Positions 12,501 to 25,692 of a stretch of 64,000 bases of DNA are shown in pieces. Source of the DNA: Isoetes taiwanensis (taxonomy: Eukaryota > Streptophyta > Lycopodiopsida > Isoetales > Isoetaceae); assembly GCA_021234155.1 (NCBI GenBank), contig JAJEKV010000016.1:1180001-1244000 (forward strand), in the 5' to 3' direction. Every line of letters begins with the position of its first letter. Position 1 is the stretch's first letter. The position numbers and the translations under genes were made by a program. The notes beneath the pieces were generated by a model. That model was given only the letters and a program-made list of their open reading frames with translations. It was not told where the DNA came from and ran no database searches.

Positions 12501-14566
12501 GCTAACCTTCTGATGGTAAATCTAGACAGAGGCTGGCGGGAGACAGGTGCAAATGTTGAGATCCATTATGTTGGTAACAATTGGATGCTCAAAGTTTCTA
12601 TGAATGGGGAAACCCTGTTTTCATCCAAGCCCGAGCAATCTGTAGTTTCGGGTTCTACAAACAGGTATACACATGCCATGATGTGGAAAGGTGACAAAGG
12701 TTGGAGTTTGGAGTTCTTGGATAGAAGGGAATGGTTTATGTTTAAAGACCTTCATGATGAATGCTTCAGGAGGAATGCAAGACGAGTGCCAAATATTCCT
12801 ACACCTGGTGTACGAGAAGTATCTGACTGCCATATGTCGTCTACCTTTGTTCGTCCATGTAAATATGTCCATCAGGTAGGTGGAGAAGTAGACTTGGCAC
12901 TAGAGGGCCCTTCTGTTCTTTATGATCTGGATAGTGAGGATGAAGAAATGTTGGGGAAGATTAATGCTGAGAGAGCTGAGTGCATTTCTGAAGACATAGC
13001 TGAGAAAGTTATCTATGAGTTAGAGAAAGCATCTTATTTGCGTAAGCATGATAGTATCTCTTCAACTTTGGCATTAGAGATATGCAATGCTTTAGCATCA
13101 GATGATATCATCATGGTTATTCACGCGCACTGGCTGAAACGAAGGGAGCAGAAAGGAATGGCATTGGTTCGTTATTTTCAGGTAATGAATAATGTAGTCT
13201 GAGCTAGTTTACTATAACTCTAGTACAAGCAGTAGCATTGTTGATTCTTTGTGCAATGGTACTTTGTAAGACAAGTTTTCTCTCATTTCATGTTTTGTGT
13301 CCTGTGCTTGTCCATCTTCTATGGGAAGACGCTCATGTTCATTTGCATCTTGAATGAAGTAATTTCTATACCATTTGCACATTCTTATTTGTCCTTGTCA
13401 TGTTCATTTTAGCCTGCACCTTGGGAGCAATATCAGAAACAGCTTCAAGCTTGGGAAGCCATCAGGCACGTGGATGAACATTCTCAAAAGCCTGCGGCAT
13501 TTGCTTTTTGTTTGCAACCAAAAGGATTTGATGTTCGGAGCAGGACACAAAAACACAGGCCACAGAAAAAACATTGGATATCTCCAGTCAGTGAAGTCAA
13601 GTTGGAAAGTTCAGGAGACCTTTTTCCATTGGATAATGGGATGAGGATGTTTCCCTCTGGTAAGATCATGTTATATGCTTTGTTATGTTTTTGTAATCAG
13701 TTTTTTATTTCCATGGCAGTTGAACTCATTTCCTTTTTCTATATATAATTTCAGGACCTTCTGACATAACCTGGGGAACAGATTCAAATGATTTCTCTGG
13801 TTTTGACCACTTAGATGGTATGGACATAATGCTGCAAGATGAATATCCATTCTTTCTGGGTAAAGGTCCCATGACATCTTTTCCAGCTCGAAGCTCAAGG
13901 TTGAAGTCATTTGCTGACAGCAGGCATAGACACCGTGGCAGAAGACCTGTAAGAAAGACAAAGCAGTCCAGTGATGCCCGCAGGCACAAATACAGTCTGT
14001 ATGGCAGGGACCAAACAGATCAGGGTGAGAATGACAGTTGCGGCAGCTATGGGGAGCCATGTTTGGAGACAGACTTGGAAGCCATAGCAGCTGCAAAGGC
14101 TGCTGTGGCTAAGAAGGCCGCCAAGGTAGCTGCTGCAAAAAGGGCTAGGGCACAAGAGTTATATGCTATAGCAGATGCCGCTATGCATAAGGCTGTGTCG
14201 GCTGTGATTGCTGCAGATGCAATTGCAGCCTTGGAAACGGCTGCTGCGTTAGATGATGATGCTCTTGAAGAAGCTGATCCTCAATGCAATGAACCTCCAC
14301 GTGCACAAAGCTTCTGCTTTCCCTCTAGTCTTGGTTTTAGTGTTTGGCAACCTAACCTGCAAGCTCTGGGAAATACGGGACTTCTCACTGTTCCAGGTCC
14401 TGGTTCAGCATTGTTGATGGATGCAGATGATCCTCTTCTTCCTATCACTAGCTATGTAGAATCCAGGCTTGGTACTGAGCTGGTACACAGGGATGTTGTT
14501 CCCCAGAAAAGTATGGAGGCTTCGATTTTTGATCATGCATCTGGCAGCCAACAGCAGGTGTTTTGA
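9555..14566 (+). CDS. EPL: Enhancer-of-polycomb-like chromatin protein with Tudor-like domain (4 exons)
   Basis: Exons 9555-11432, 11511-13181, 13413-13659 and 13755-14566 join in frame through GT-AG introns (GTGAGT, GTAATG, GTAAGA donors) into about 1535 codons ending TGA. The N-terminal ~265 residues are basic and Ser-rich. A Tudor-like fold follows at about residues 267-316 (GCRIKIWWPLDEQWYCG, YDDGEVELL). An EPcA-type region begins near 1095 (LYDLDSEDEEML), the usual signature of Enhancer of polycomb. Near 1190-1240 is a conserved plant EPL stretch (WEQYQKQLQ, FAFCLQPKGFDV). An Ala/Lys-rich helix lies near 1370-1425. In plants such proteins are scaffold subunits of the NuA4 acetyltransferase in the nucleus. 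The start is the first in-frame ATG; a possible 5'-UTR acceptor (TTGCAG) lies at 9520-9525. No lesion was seen. The family call is firm; exact orthology within the family is open. Confidence 0.92.
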
Positions 14567-16100
14567 GAACTGATATGAGCCTCTTTTCAAGAGGAAAGGT
14601 CTATGGTCTTGAGGAGTACGATGGTGCATAATGCCAAATGAATACTCCTGCTGCGTAGCCAGCGGGTCTGGAAAGTTCAAATGCTCTGTAATATCAATGA
14701 TGTACAATGCAAACCCTACAAGATAGTGCACAAACTAACAAGGAACAATCAGACCAAGTATTATGTACAGAAAATTTTGGCCTTCAGCCACAGCACCCTT
14801 CTCTGTTTTTAGTTTGAGGAGCAACAGCTAGATGATTCTCTGGTGTATGGGGTGATGAAGCTTCAACCTCTTTGTTTTGTATTGAAATTTAAACGAAGCG
14901 CCCTTGTCCATTAATTTGTTGTCAAATATGTTTTATCCTTAACCAGTTAAGTTAGTAGTGAAAAAAGGAAAAGAGAGCGCTGAGGACAATTACTATTTGC
15001 TCGGGCGTGCGTAATTTTGTTAACTGCTAACGCAAGCATATTATTTTAGCAAATATGCTTCTCTATCTTTAGATGAGTAGTTGTTAAAGGGGAATACTGG
15101 TAGAGACTCACTTATTGGTTTTGTGCCAGTTGAGAGAACATACATATAGACATTTATTTTAATGGTATGACCAATAGATGTCCTCAACCTGTAGTGCTAA
15201 AATGTCTAAGCTTGGAGGATTTGAATCACAAAATGAATCCAAGATTTGGCCACTGTTACTACAGAAGATCCTTGGGTAAATGGTTGCACATTTGAGCTAC
15301 AGATTGTCTCTGGCTAGGAATAGACAAACAGAAGGGGTGCCTTTTACTCTTATCCCTATTCTTTCTTATGCTCTTTAAAAATAGTGATATGCAGAAAGAC
15401 TGGTATTTTACAGAAAGCATATGCACGGCAGGAGTAGGCTAAGCATATCATGCTAGAACAGCAGTATCGCCATAACTCTGGTTTTCGAAAGAAGGTAGCA
15501 GAGATCAAGGGAGCAAGTCCGAGCAACATTCTAATATAAAAAACAAAAAACAAAAAAACATAGAGATTCAAAAGAACTTACAAATTGGACTGATGCAGAG
15601 CAAATTCGAGCACAGTTTTAGAATTTATCAGAGTCTCGAGTGTTCTGACCTAGCTCGAGTTTGTTATAGTGGAGCATAACACCCTTGTTCTAGGGTGTTA
15701 TCCCTCTCATAAACCCCGATGGATAAGCCAATGTGCTAAGATAGTGACTAATGTCTCGGTTGGGTCCTTATTCTACAAAGCATTTATGAATCTCCTCTTC
15801 AATATCTACCTCTTAAGAAGATGAGTTAATTGAACTCATCATTATATTCACAACGGATGAGGCTCTTTGTTTTGTTTATGTTTTGATCGTTTGCTAAATT
15901 AGCTGCAGCCTTAAAATGTTTGAAATTGTTGTGAATGAAATAGTCAGATTATTTTCTGTAAGTTAATAATGCCATGATAATGGCTTCAGATATTGATACA
16001 TCCATACCATTTACCTCCACATTATAGTAAGTATACTTCATGAGTTAATGTGTGTCTGCAGCTCCTTTGTTTCATTTTGATATAAGAAAAACTGCGCAGA
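14567..16100. other. EPL 3' flank and intergenic DNA
   Basis: The first ~400 bases downstream of the EPL stop probably hold its 3' UTR. The rest is AT-rich with no supported ORF or RNA gene. Confidence 0.5.
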
Positions 16101-16116
16101 TAACATAAGCCCATGT

Positions 16117-17280
16117 TCATAACATTCTGCCCTTGAGAATGGCTTCTGCTTTGCGTACTTCTTTGAGAGGTCCAATAACGAATACCTGTAAACTACATAG
16201 TCTAATAAGCAAGGATATCAAGTACAGTGTGGACCAAGTTAAATCTATAGTAATACCCGATGCTGTCCAATCAATAAACAATGCAATATTTGTAAGCACT
16301 TAATGCAGCATGAAATAGGCCTGATAGCCTTCAATATCTACCATTGCAACAGACATTTTGAACTATTATAGCCTCAAACCAAACCATATCTGGAGAATTT
16401 AACAATTGATCCTTTGCTCCAGAGCTTAGATCAAACAATCTATAGCAATTTGTGCATGTCTGGGAGGCAACCATCTGCTTCATCAACCTGTCTACAATTA
16501 CATCTTCGCTTATGCTACAGAAGCAATTTATCATGGCCTTGCAAAGTCAAGGTAAACTTCTGATAAAGATGCAAAAAGCTCGAGAAAAGAAAGCCACTCT
16601 CATGAGTATCTTGCCAACAAAATTGATTTAAACCCACACGCTGGTACATGGTATCTAAATTAAGCTGATAGTTTTTCAGAGAAAGAGCATCTAAAGTTAC
16701 CATAATTGATTCAACCAGTGCAGACCAAGGTGCCACATTTTGCACAAATTTCTCAAGCAAGAAGTACACGTTTTGATTTACTTTATAAACTGCTGCAAGG
16801 GTGTTTGCATCAAACCGGGCATCCGAGAAAATACACAAAGGCAGAGCAAAAATTCATACCTCTGCAAAGGGTTGCAAGAATCATTTATCGTGAATAAGAG
16901 CTCCAACAACCCATGCTACGATGCCATACAATTAAAGCTGCACAAATGCCAAATGATGGATTTTAGAACAAAAGCTCCAGGAATGCAACATCAAATAAAA
17001 TAGAAAGAATTTTGAACAGCACATGAGCCTGCAAGAAGCACTTGATTGTTGGCACTGATAACTGGGACTGACGAGATTTCTGCCTGGCTTTCCTCCATGC
17101 CTCAGATCGTTGCCACATTTTAGCAATAATAAGCGGCACTGCCCTTAAGTGGAATCTCGGGATGAGATTCCAAGCTGGTAACACTAAACTTATAATCTCT
17201 GCAGAGTTAATGGTCGGGTTGGACGCTAGCACCCCAACAAATTGCCCAAAACTCCTGACCTAAGATCTGGGCTGCGCAGC
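16117..17280 (-). other. exon-like pieces of an unidentified minus-strand gene
   Basis: Several minus-strand stretches look like real exons. A block at about 17030-17265 follows a TCTTAG acceptor and reads FGQFVGVLASNP, LPAWNLIPRFHLRAV, KMWQRSEAWRKARQK. Another, within 16515-16838, reads VNQNVYFLLEKFVQN and APWSALVESIM. One within 16331-16534 reads EDVIVDRLMKQ, LLNSPDMVWFEAI. A last short exon at about 16117-16185 follows a TTTACAG acceptor and ends GRML-stop. The helical, Leu-rich, Trp-containing pieces resemble a HEAT/ARM-type solenoid, but I do not recognise the family and cannot join the exons with confidence. GC-richer DNA at 17280-17560 could be its 5' UTR. Confidence 0.35.
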
Positions 17281-18270
17281 GAAGAAAGGGCAAAAAAAGG
17301 ACCGATTAAAAAAAACCCAATATCGCAATCAACAAAAGCTTCAGCAAATCGATCCGGCAGAGGGTTTTAAGCTTCAGAAGAAAGTGACGGAAGGGGCAGG
17401 GAGCTTGCAACAGCGGCGAAGCTTATCTTATCCCTTGATATGGAAGCTCGAATGAAGGCTTTGCAGAGCAAATCCCAGCAAATCGGATTTGCAAAGCAAC
17501 ACAGGGATTAAGACCCAGATGGATAGGGCACTTTCATCACCAAAGGAGCTTACCGGAATGCTTGGATGTAGCTCCACTCATTTAGAAAATACCTGGAAGC
17601 AGAGTATGAGGACGTCACGCAGTCACATCTTCTATTTTTTTTTTTTAACTATATTTTTTAAGTAGACGTGGTGCTCTCTGGTTTTTTGTTGGAGACGGAA
17701 ATATTACATCAAAGAACAATTGAATCTGCCTTATATATGTTTAGAAAGTACGTAAAAAAGCACTTATGAAGTTAAATCCACAGCGTTCAAGGTTTAACGT
17801 TTAAGGATTTCCCTACAAATTTTAAAGGTGTAGAATCCACATGCATCACCATTGAAATGAAATTGTTTAAAAATAGACAGTCGGAATGCTGCCGGAATGC
17901 CTGCTGCTGCGCAACCTTGGGCTGGAGGTTTGGGCTGGAGGATTCGAACCTCCAAGGCCGAAGGGCCTCACCAGAACCCATCCGTTTAATACATTCTCCC
18001 ACAACCCATCAAGTCTTCGGCGTAAAAAAACCGCTACTTTTTGTTCCCTGTCCAAACGTTAAAAAAATGGTTAAATGTCTGATGTAGGCCCTGTTCTGTT
18101 CATGCTCATCTCCAAATCTGGCTCGCCCTGCAGCAGAAGCTAAGCCCTGCGTTCCAAAAACCGGTCTCGTGGCTTTCCAAAACCGTACCTTTGCAAAAAA
18201 CACCAATTAAACCATAAATAACCACTCCAAAATAGAAACTTGCCCCTCACAACAAAGAAGCAGCTCAAAC

Positions 18271-21200
18271 ATGCACAAATATACCATTTTTAATACAATA
18301 CAATATCAGAATCATAGTTTCCACCATTGCGAGAATACCCTCCGGGTAGTCTCATGGAATTATCGAGGCTTCCCTTGGCAGAAGGGGGACAGTCTGAACT
18401 CCGTGGCAGCCGATATGGATCTCATCTTTCTCATGGAGACATGGGAGCATGCTGGGCACAGGCTACCTGATCTGCCGGGTTACCAACATTTCTCGGTCTT
18501 CAATACCTGTACAGGACAGAGGGGTCATGGTGGAGTGGCTTGTTACTACCGGACAACCTTGGCACATTGATTTACCCTCCGTAAGACGCATGCGTGACAC
18601 AACCCGGTACTTGTGGGTTCGTGTGCATAATACCAGTGGCAACCCTCTTTTTCTGGCCGCCTGTTATTTCCCTCACGCAGAGAGCACCTTCTATCGCAGC
18701 CACCCCGATGCGGATAGGATGGACCCTTATGCCGATCTATATGATGACATACGCCAAAGACACCGGCGGTTGGGTAGGGTCGTCCTTCTTGGAGACTTCA
18801 ATGGGGACAGAGTAGAGCAGCCCATGCGACTTGACCCCCTCACGACGATGTCCCGTAGTTTACGCCTTCGCAGAAGCAACCCGCCACGAGGATCGGATGA
18901 GCGAGGTCACTTCGCTTTGGCGCACGGTTGCTCCCCGCTATGTGGTATTTTTGACTTGATAATTTGCAATGGCTGTCCACAAGTGGCCCGATTCGCAAGT
19001 GCACATGCGCATGTGACAATCGTGGGGAGGGTCTAGTGTGGTGGACTATGTGCTCAGAAGTTGCGCAAGATATGCATCTCGGTCGGTCGTTCCGGGTGGG
19101 CACGAGATAGTCGGGATGAGGAGGTCGACTTCGATCACCTCCCACTTTATTTGGACTTGGTTTGGCAAGCCGCCGAACCCCCACTATGCCAGCCCCTCGC
19201 CGGTCCTCGGTTGAGACTAGATTATGAGCGTGCAGGACTCGCCGAGATGCTCATGGACGCCCTCCCGCAATCAGCGGACCTCCACACTAGAGCGGCCAGC
19301 ATGCACCGGTGACTTTTGCTATTACGTGATGCACGGGACGTGTGCTTTGGTAGAGCCCCCAGCCGCCGCTTCGGGTCCAGCAACATTCTGCGTAACCGAT
19401 GGTTTGATGCGAAGTGTAAAGAACGCATAGCGGCAGTTCGGCCACATTCTCGATCCGTGTACCCGCCAGGGGCCACCACACACACGCACCGCACCCATCC
19501 GAAGGAGACAAAGGCGCGGTACCTTGCCGGGCATCGAGGGAGATGTTCGGCTGCTGGACACTCATCCTCGAACCTTTGGCACGCGAGTGCTTGAAGGCCA
19601 GCCCAGCCTACGAGGGGACATCACACCCGGCGGTGGGAATAGTACTTGCAGCAGCTCTATGACCCGCCCGGGGGGCAGCGACGCCCATACCCCCCGGGGG
19701 GATGGCCCCCATTAGGGCCTGCGAACGGCTGGCTAATGGGAAGGCGGTGACCTCGATGGTATGCGTGCCGAAGTTACTCAAATGGGCGAGGGCGGCCGCT
19801 TGTGCCGGTCCTCACTACCGTTCAACGAGCATTGCGGGGAAGGTCTCCCCGACAATGGACCATAAGCGGGGTTGTTCCCATTCACAAGGCGACGACCCAC
19901 AATGTCCGCCACCACCGGACGATCATGATCGGTTCAAGATTTGCCAAACCGTTATCGGCATTCTCGGCAGCAGTTGACCCGTTGGGCGGCGGCGGTGTGA
20001 GCCCCCTCACACAGGCGGGCTTTAGACCCCCGCCACTCAACGATTGACCATATCTTTACACCGCGGGCGATTGAAGACAGCCGGAATCATCGGCAGGACT
20101 TGTATTCTTTGCTTTGTGGACAGCGAAGGCTTTTGATACGTTCCCCGGGAAAAGCGTAGGCTAGACTGCGTCAACTGGGGCTCCCTGCACCGCGAGGCGT
20201 AATGCCATATACAGGTTGTATGAGAGTTGTTTTGGCAGGATCGTACCGACGGGCCAAGCATTCACCAAGAATGCTTAGGGGTCCAGGTTGCCCCCTCTCG
20301 CCAACACTTTTTGGCCTCTACATTGATCGGTTAGAGCCCCGGCTTATCGAGCATGGGGGATGGCATACGACTTTTGCACCGTGTCATCCGCCCGGCTCAT
20401 CTATGCGGGGACGATGTTGGCCCCGATGGCCCACACCCCGAAGCTATGCGATCTCACTGGATGCCCTAGACACATTTTTGTCGCTACGACATGCGGCGTG
20501 AATCGCCAAGACCGAGGGGTGGTTCTCATATCCTCTTCACGCCACCCCATGCCTCCCCGCACTCACATATCGGGGGGATACTGTGGACGTCACGCCCACC
20601 TACAAGTATCTAGGGGTGGAGTTCCCCTCCTCGCCTCTGGCGGGAGGCGTCTATCCGCTTATGGGTGACAAAGAGGCCGAAAGCGCTTTATGCCATGCAG
20701 AACAACAAATACCAAAGTGCGAGCTCTATGATTGGGGCCATCGGTCACATCCGTTCGCACCGGGTCGAAATTGCCCGCCCTTCAGACGGGTCGAGGTTTG
20801 GGGCCCTGGGCCGCTCTTTGGCGACATGGAATGACTTTGGAAAAGCAGAAGGCATTATCGCATCGCACTTGGGTGAAACCTTCGTTCCCTATCGATTCTC
20901 ATGGCGTAAAACTGGATTCTTGCCGCTTCAGCGGGCAGCCCTTGATAGACACATCGTCTATTTTCAGAAAGTGGTTACTATGGGTGATGCTTGGCTCCCG
21001 CACCTAGCTTACACTGTGGCAATGAGTCCGCAGCGGCTTAGGGCCTGTTGGAGGAGTAAGAGAGATCAGTGGTTCGCCAAATGGAACGTGCAGGAGCACA
21101 GATGCGTGCAGGTGGACACAAATGTCGATCGTGGATACCTTGGGGAGTACCTAGACGCTTGTTTCCTTGGCAAGCTCTGGGACCCCGGCGCTCTAGAGCA

Positions 21201-21830
21201 GGTCAAAACGGCCCATTACAAGGAGCACATCAACCTCGTGTTAGTCCGAAGCCCACAGCTCTACCTGCGTTCCCAGCTGCCCCTGAAAAAGCGCAGACTC
21301 ATTGCCTTCATTCGCACAGGTGCCCACCATCTTCGCATCGAGACGGGCAGGTGGATTGGGGAGCCCCGCCAGACAAACTCTCGGTCGGCCGTCAAACGAA
21401 AGTGCCATTGAGGATGAGTCTCACACTTTCCGAGTTGCCCAACGTTCGCCGATCCGCCAAATACGCTCCCTTAGTATGGCCGGACTTGCCCTTACATTTG
21501 CTGATGAACACACCGTCAGTACGTGCCCTGGGGTCGTACATTCAGGAGGTACTGGACCTGCGAGGTCACCTTTGCCACCGCCTGGCTGCTCGCTGATTAG
21601 GCACTGCGGGTGCAGGGCATGACTGTATATATTTGGGTGTTTCTGCATTTTGTATGTTAGTTTGTCGGCCAGGGCCGATTGTCGCCACGGTTTTCCCTCG
21701 AAAACCCTTCGGGGCGGGGGTTTTTTAATCCGGGCAGTAACCCGCTTGCTGCGTTTTTGTATTGGGTCCCATAGACCGATTGGTCTCCGTGGACGATAAA
21801 AGTACCTTCCTTCCTTCCTCCCCCAATACC
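18271..21830 (+). mobile_element. degenerate LINE (family A): endonuclease, reverse transcriptase, 3' UTR
   Basis: Distinctly GC-richer than its flanks. An APE-like endonuclease N-terminus starts near 18330 (VVSWNYRGFPW, LIFLMETW) and continues in another frame (LAACYFPHAES, VVLLGDFNG). The reverse transcriptase palm appears near 20290 as GCPLSPTLFGLYIDRLE. The YADD region that would follow is scrambled by indels. A C-terminal segment runs at 20665-21411 and beyond (KALYAMQNN, RLIAFIRTGAHHLRIETGRW). The 3' UTR carries a hairpin-forming block at 21689-21740 and ends in a (CCTT)n-like tail at about 21806-21825. Many frameshifts and stops make it inactive. Related sequence lies at 54271-54830, and the 3' UTR core recurs at 58.9 and 60.0 kb. 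Confidence 0.85.
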
Positions 21831-23330
21831 AAACGAATTGGGCAAACTTAATTATTAATTTTAATAATACAAGAATTTATCGCGGCGGTTGTCACCGCCG
21901 CTAGTTTGTGCTTTTTAGTTTGTGTCTTTAAGAAAAAAAGAAAAGAAATAGTCATTGATATTCCATCATGCACACTTCGTTCAAATTAATTAAGCATTAC
22001 AAACAACTCTTAAAAACATTCACCATAATATTATAGTTGGTCAATAACATTGATGCCATTTTCCTAACCTTATAAATTTGAGTACATGCGATAATGATTT
22101 TTAGTTGGGAACACGTGATGTATTCAAGTGCCTAGTGTGTGTTCAAATGCGTTAAAAAATGTTCATCTTATTGGCTATCCATATTCATATGAAGCAGACA
22201 TTGTAGTTTTTGAGGCCGGATGTTGCAGGTACATGGGATCATGACTTTGTGTAGCTACATACCACTATATAATGGGCAAAATAACTAAAACATTCCATTA
22301 GAAAAACTCGAATGTGTTGAATTTGTTTAAAATAGTCAGCAGTTTGTGGGTTCAAAAAAAAGAGAAGCTATATGGAATGACACGTTTAATATAGAAAGAG
22401 CGATAAAGATAAAAAATAAAATAAAATCTTTTCAATGACATGGACAGCATACCCAAGTTTAATACCCTATGAGATGGGTAAATTGAGGTGGGTAAACTTA
22501 TAAGGTGGGATGGCATGTTTTAATATTGAAGGCTTAAACGACTATGTTGCTCAGCGGTATAGTGAGGGGACGAATAATCTCTTACCTGTAGTATCAACAA
22601 TAATTTGAACTGGGTTTGCAAGTTAGAAGACGAATAATTTCTATTAGAAAACTGGCACATATTCTTTGGATTCAAAAAAGATATATGTGCATTACATCTG
22701 TTGAATTCAAATCGTACTCATCTGCACGGCCTGCACTACACTGCCCAAGCACCTGCATGAGGTGTCAAAGCCGCAGGTAGCTTACCTTTATCTTTGTGTT
22801 AGTATCTTCTTATTATTTCTCTTGCAACACTAGCAAGTTCTTTCGCGAACATCATTGTTTCACATGTGTATAACACCTTAGCTGAATATTTTTCCTTGTT
22901 GCTTCCGTATCTCAGCTTCAAACACAGCCCATTGTCTGATTTAATTTTTTTTTTCAAAGTAAATGCTCCATATAATGTGGTCTAATATTAATGGAATCTT
23001 TCATCTATAAGTTTGCAGAACATTATGCTCATTGAAGGCTAGCTTACAATCAAATAATATTACCGTGCAACCAAGCATAAATGTTCTCCATTACAATCCT
23101 GTATGCAGCAAACATTTTACTGCTTGCATATTAATTATAATTCTTGTGCGCAAGGAAGCACATGCAGTACTTCAAAAAAGTAGAGACATAAAGTATATTG
23201 ACAACAATATTTATTGTCATTATTTTTACTAAAGGATGCTATACTATTCAGGCAAATCTAAGTAGTAAAGCGGCTTTTGAATAAACTTGCATACGTTATC
23301 TCTAACTAGACTCATGCATTGAGAGTGCCA
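21831..23330. other. intergenic, no gene seen
   Basis: AT-rich DNA with scattered short ORFs only. No domain, RNA or clear repeat structure was recognised. Confidence 0.5.
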
Positions 23331-23393
23331 AGTTTCAAATGGCATCAATGCTTCGTGACCTTATGGTAGTGAATAACTTTGTAGCTCTGCAGA

Positions 23394-23990
23394 TCATATT
23401 CAGAGATCTCAAAGCATCTAATATCCTTCTTGTTTCAAATGGCATGGATGCTTCCATGACCTTATGGTAGCTCAAATATTCTTCTTGACAACAATATTCA
23501 CCCAAAGCTGTCAGATTTTGGTCTTGCTAGGCAAGGCCCTAGAGTCGGTGACACCCATGTCACAGCTGCAGTATGTGCAAAATTCTCCTATTTAACCTTT
23601 TACGTAGGCCTGTTAGTTAATGCTTACCATTCTTGATTTGAGACACCCACATGAAAGCGTACTGCATGTTGTTGGCACTGTGGGTTATGCTGCGCAGAAT
23701 ATGTTCAAACTGGACATTTAACAGCTAAGAGTGATGTTTGGAGCTTTGGCATGGTTTTGCTTGAATTACTGACTGGAAGGAGAGCAGTAGATCGTCCTCG
23801 ACCTAAGAAGGAGCGTCGACTAATTGAGTGGGTGAGACCTTATATAAATAATAGCCAGAAGTTTTATCTGATCATGGATCCACAGTTAGAAGGTGATTAT
23901 CATGCAAAAGCTGCAAGAGATGTTACTCTTTTAGCTTGGAAATGTGTTGGGAAGCATCCAAAAGAAAGGCAAAAAATGAGTGAAGTCAAT
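23394..23990 (+). pseudogene. receptor-like cytoplasmic kinase (RLCK/PBL-type) relic
   Basis: Plus-strand pieces in kinase order: the catalytic loop IIFRDLKASNILL (23394 on), the DFG region [12 protein letters not shown] (about 23500-23540), the activation segment GTVGYAA (about 23675), then LTAKSDVWSFGMVLLELLTG, RLIEWVRPYI and ARDVTLLAWKCV to MSEV near 23988. This matches the C-lobe of plant RLCK-VII kinases, which phosphorylate immune and growth signalling partners at the plasma membrane. The N-lobe is missing. A one-base loss follows GYAA. An imperfect ~38-bp duplication (23332-23369 and 23431-23470) interrupts the catalytic-loop exon. After MSEV the reading runs into unrelated sequence. 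Not functional as it stands. Confidence 0.75.
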
Positions 23991-23999
23991 AGTGCCAGA

Positions 24000-25690
24000 C
24001 ATACCTGTAGCTCGTGTAGTACAACCGTGAGATTGCACTGCCGGATTTCGGCAGTTGGAACTCTGCCTCCCATTCCCTTGTGCCTATTCAAAACCCAAAA
24101 ATCTCCCAAGGTTGGACTATATCGACCTAGCTCAGAAGAGAAATCGCGCCACTTCTGCAGAATTCTAGAACCCAGTATGAGCATCTAGAATCATGCTACT
24201 CTTTTCAGTACACGTGTCAATTTATAAGAGGCTTAATTTTATCATCCTTACACGTATCCAATCCTAATCTTAAAAATTCTAAAAATGCTTACCTATGTTA
24301 AGCTAGTCCCTTACTTTCCATATTACAATTATAAATTAGAGATAAGAAATTTATTAATTTTAACAATACAAGAAATTTATTGCGCTCGAATTATCTCCGC
24401 CCGATTAGGGTTAAAATTTCTAGAAAATTGAAAACCCTTCCAAATTTTTAACAAACCTGGAAGGGTTTCTTTGAAGCCCGGAAGAGTTTTTGTTCAAAAA
24501 AAAAATCTAAAAAAAAGGATTTCTTGGGTGGAGTGGCAGCCACAAAATAAATTTAAGAAATTTAATGCATACGGCTAGTTTTGGACGAAGCTCTTTTGGA
24601 AAGAATTTTTTTTTGTGTCTGATCCTAATCCGGTTTGTTTAGCGATTAAGGATCCAAAGCATGCGATCGGAAGTGTTGAGGATCCAAAGCATGCGATGGG
24701 GAAGTGTTACCAGGTAAAAAAAAATGTTGGTCGTAGTTGATTCTTGGATTAGGGAATGATATTTGCTAATTTTTAATCTTTGCAGGCTGAAAAACCTTTG
24801 CTGTTTGTACTTAATCCCAATAAGTGTCTTTAACGGAGGAGGGGAAGGCAAAAAAAATAACAGGGGATGCAAGATCGTTGATTAGGTAGAAGAGGTTTGA
24901 GGCATTCATAGCCAGTGGCTCTTCATTTTCAGCCACATAAAGCCAGATAATAGATTAATCAGATCGTTGCTTTGTCCTAACTGCTTCACAATGGAGATAC
25001 TTCTTGTTGAATGGCTCACTGCTGCAAAAATCTGGCCATTGCTTCTTGAAACACAACCCAATTGAAGGTAGAGATTTCTTGGATGTTTTATTTGAAATTA
25101 GCCAATGTTGAGCTTGTTTCTAATGTACCAAAGTACTAAATCCTTAGCCTCCACCGCCTAGCCCATCTTCTCCAGATTTAGTTGCAACCCATTTTTTCTT
25201 ATGGGTCTAAGCACAATGGTGGGGGACACTTTTTATGTCGGAGACACGTGGTGCTTGTGCTATGCTTTAAAAACTATTTTCTTTGTATTTTTGGAATTTT
25301 TTTTTTTTGATATTTTTCTCCTACACGCATTTATATTTCGCCTTAGAATAAAAAATTTCAGCTCAAACGGACTTCTAAAAAAAAGGATAAAAATAAAAAA
25401 AGATTTATTAGGGGGGTGCTGGTGCTATGCTTGGATTTCGCAAAAATGTCCCCCAGCTACGTGCATTTACCCTTATATCTGCTATGCCCATTCCTGTGGA
25501 TTTTATTTATCGCAATTAGAGCTTTCCTAAATTCGATGTATTTAGAGAATGATTCAATGTATCAATGAGTACAGTTGCAATGTGTGATGTTGGTTCCGAA
25601 GTCCGACATTAGAACCGCTAGGCAGCAGAAGCATTTTGGCTATCTCCACAATTAGAGTAAGAAGAATCTTGAACCTTATTTTGGATCACG
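24000..25690. other. intergenic, no gene seen
   Basis: AT-rich. Contains a small imperfect tandem duplication of ~29 bp at about 24648-24709 (AGGATCCAAAGCATGCGAT twice). No supported gene. Confidence 0.5.
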
Positions 25691-25692
25691 CC

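Noticed and set aside
13683-14096. 137-codon minus-strand ORF rich in Cys and His
   Set aside because: Antisense to EPL exon 4; Cys/His content results from the Ala/Arg-rich codons on the other strand.
17925-18008. tRNA-like 3' half on the minus strand (GGAGG-TTCGAAT-CCTCC T-arm with a GGCC-CTTC-GGCC variable-arm-like hairpin)
   Set aside because: The T-arm is perfect and a 6-7 bp acceptor pairing can be drawn, but no convincing anticodon stem or D-arm is present, so a tRNA gene is not supported.
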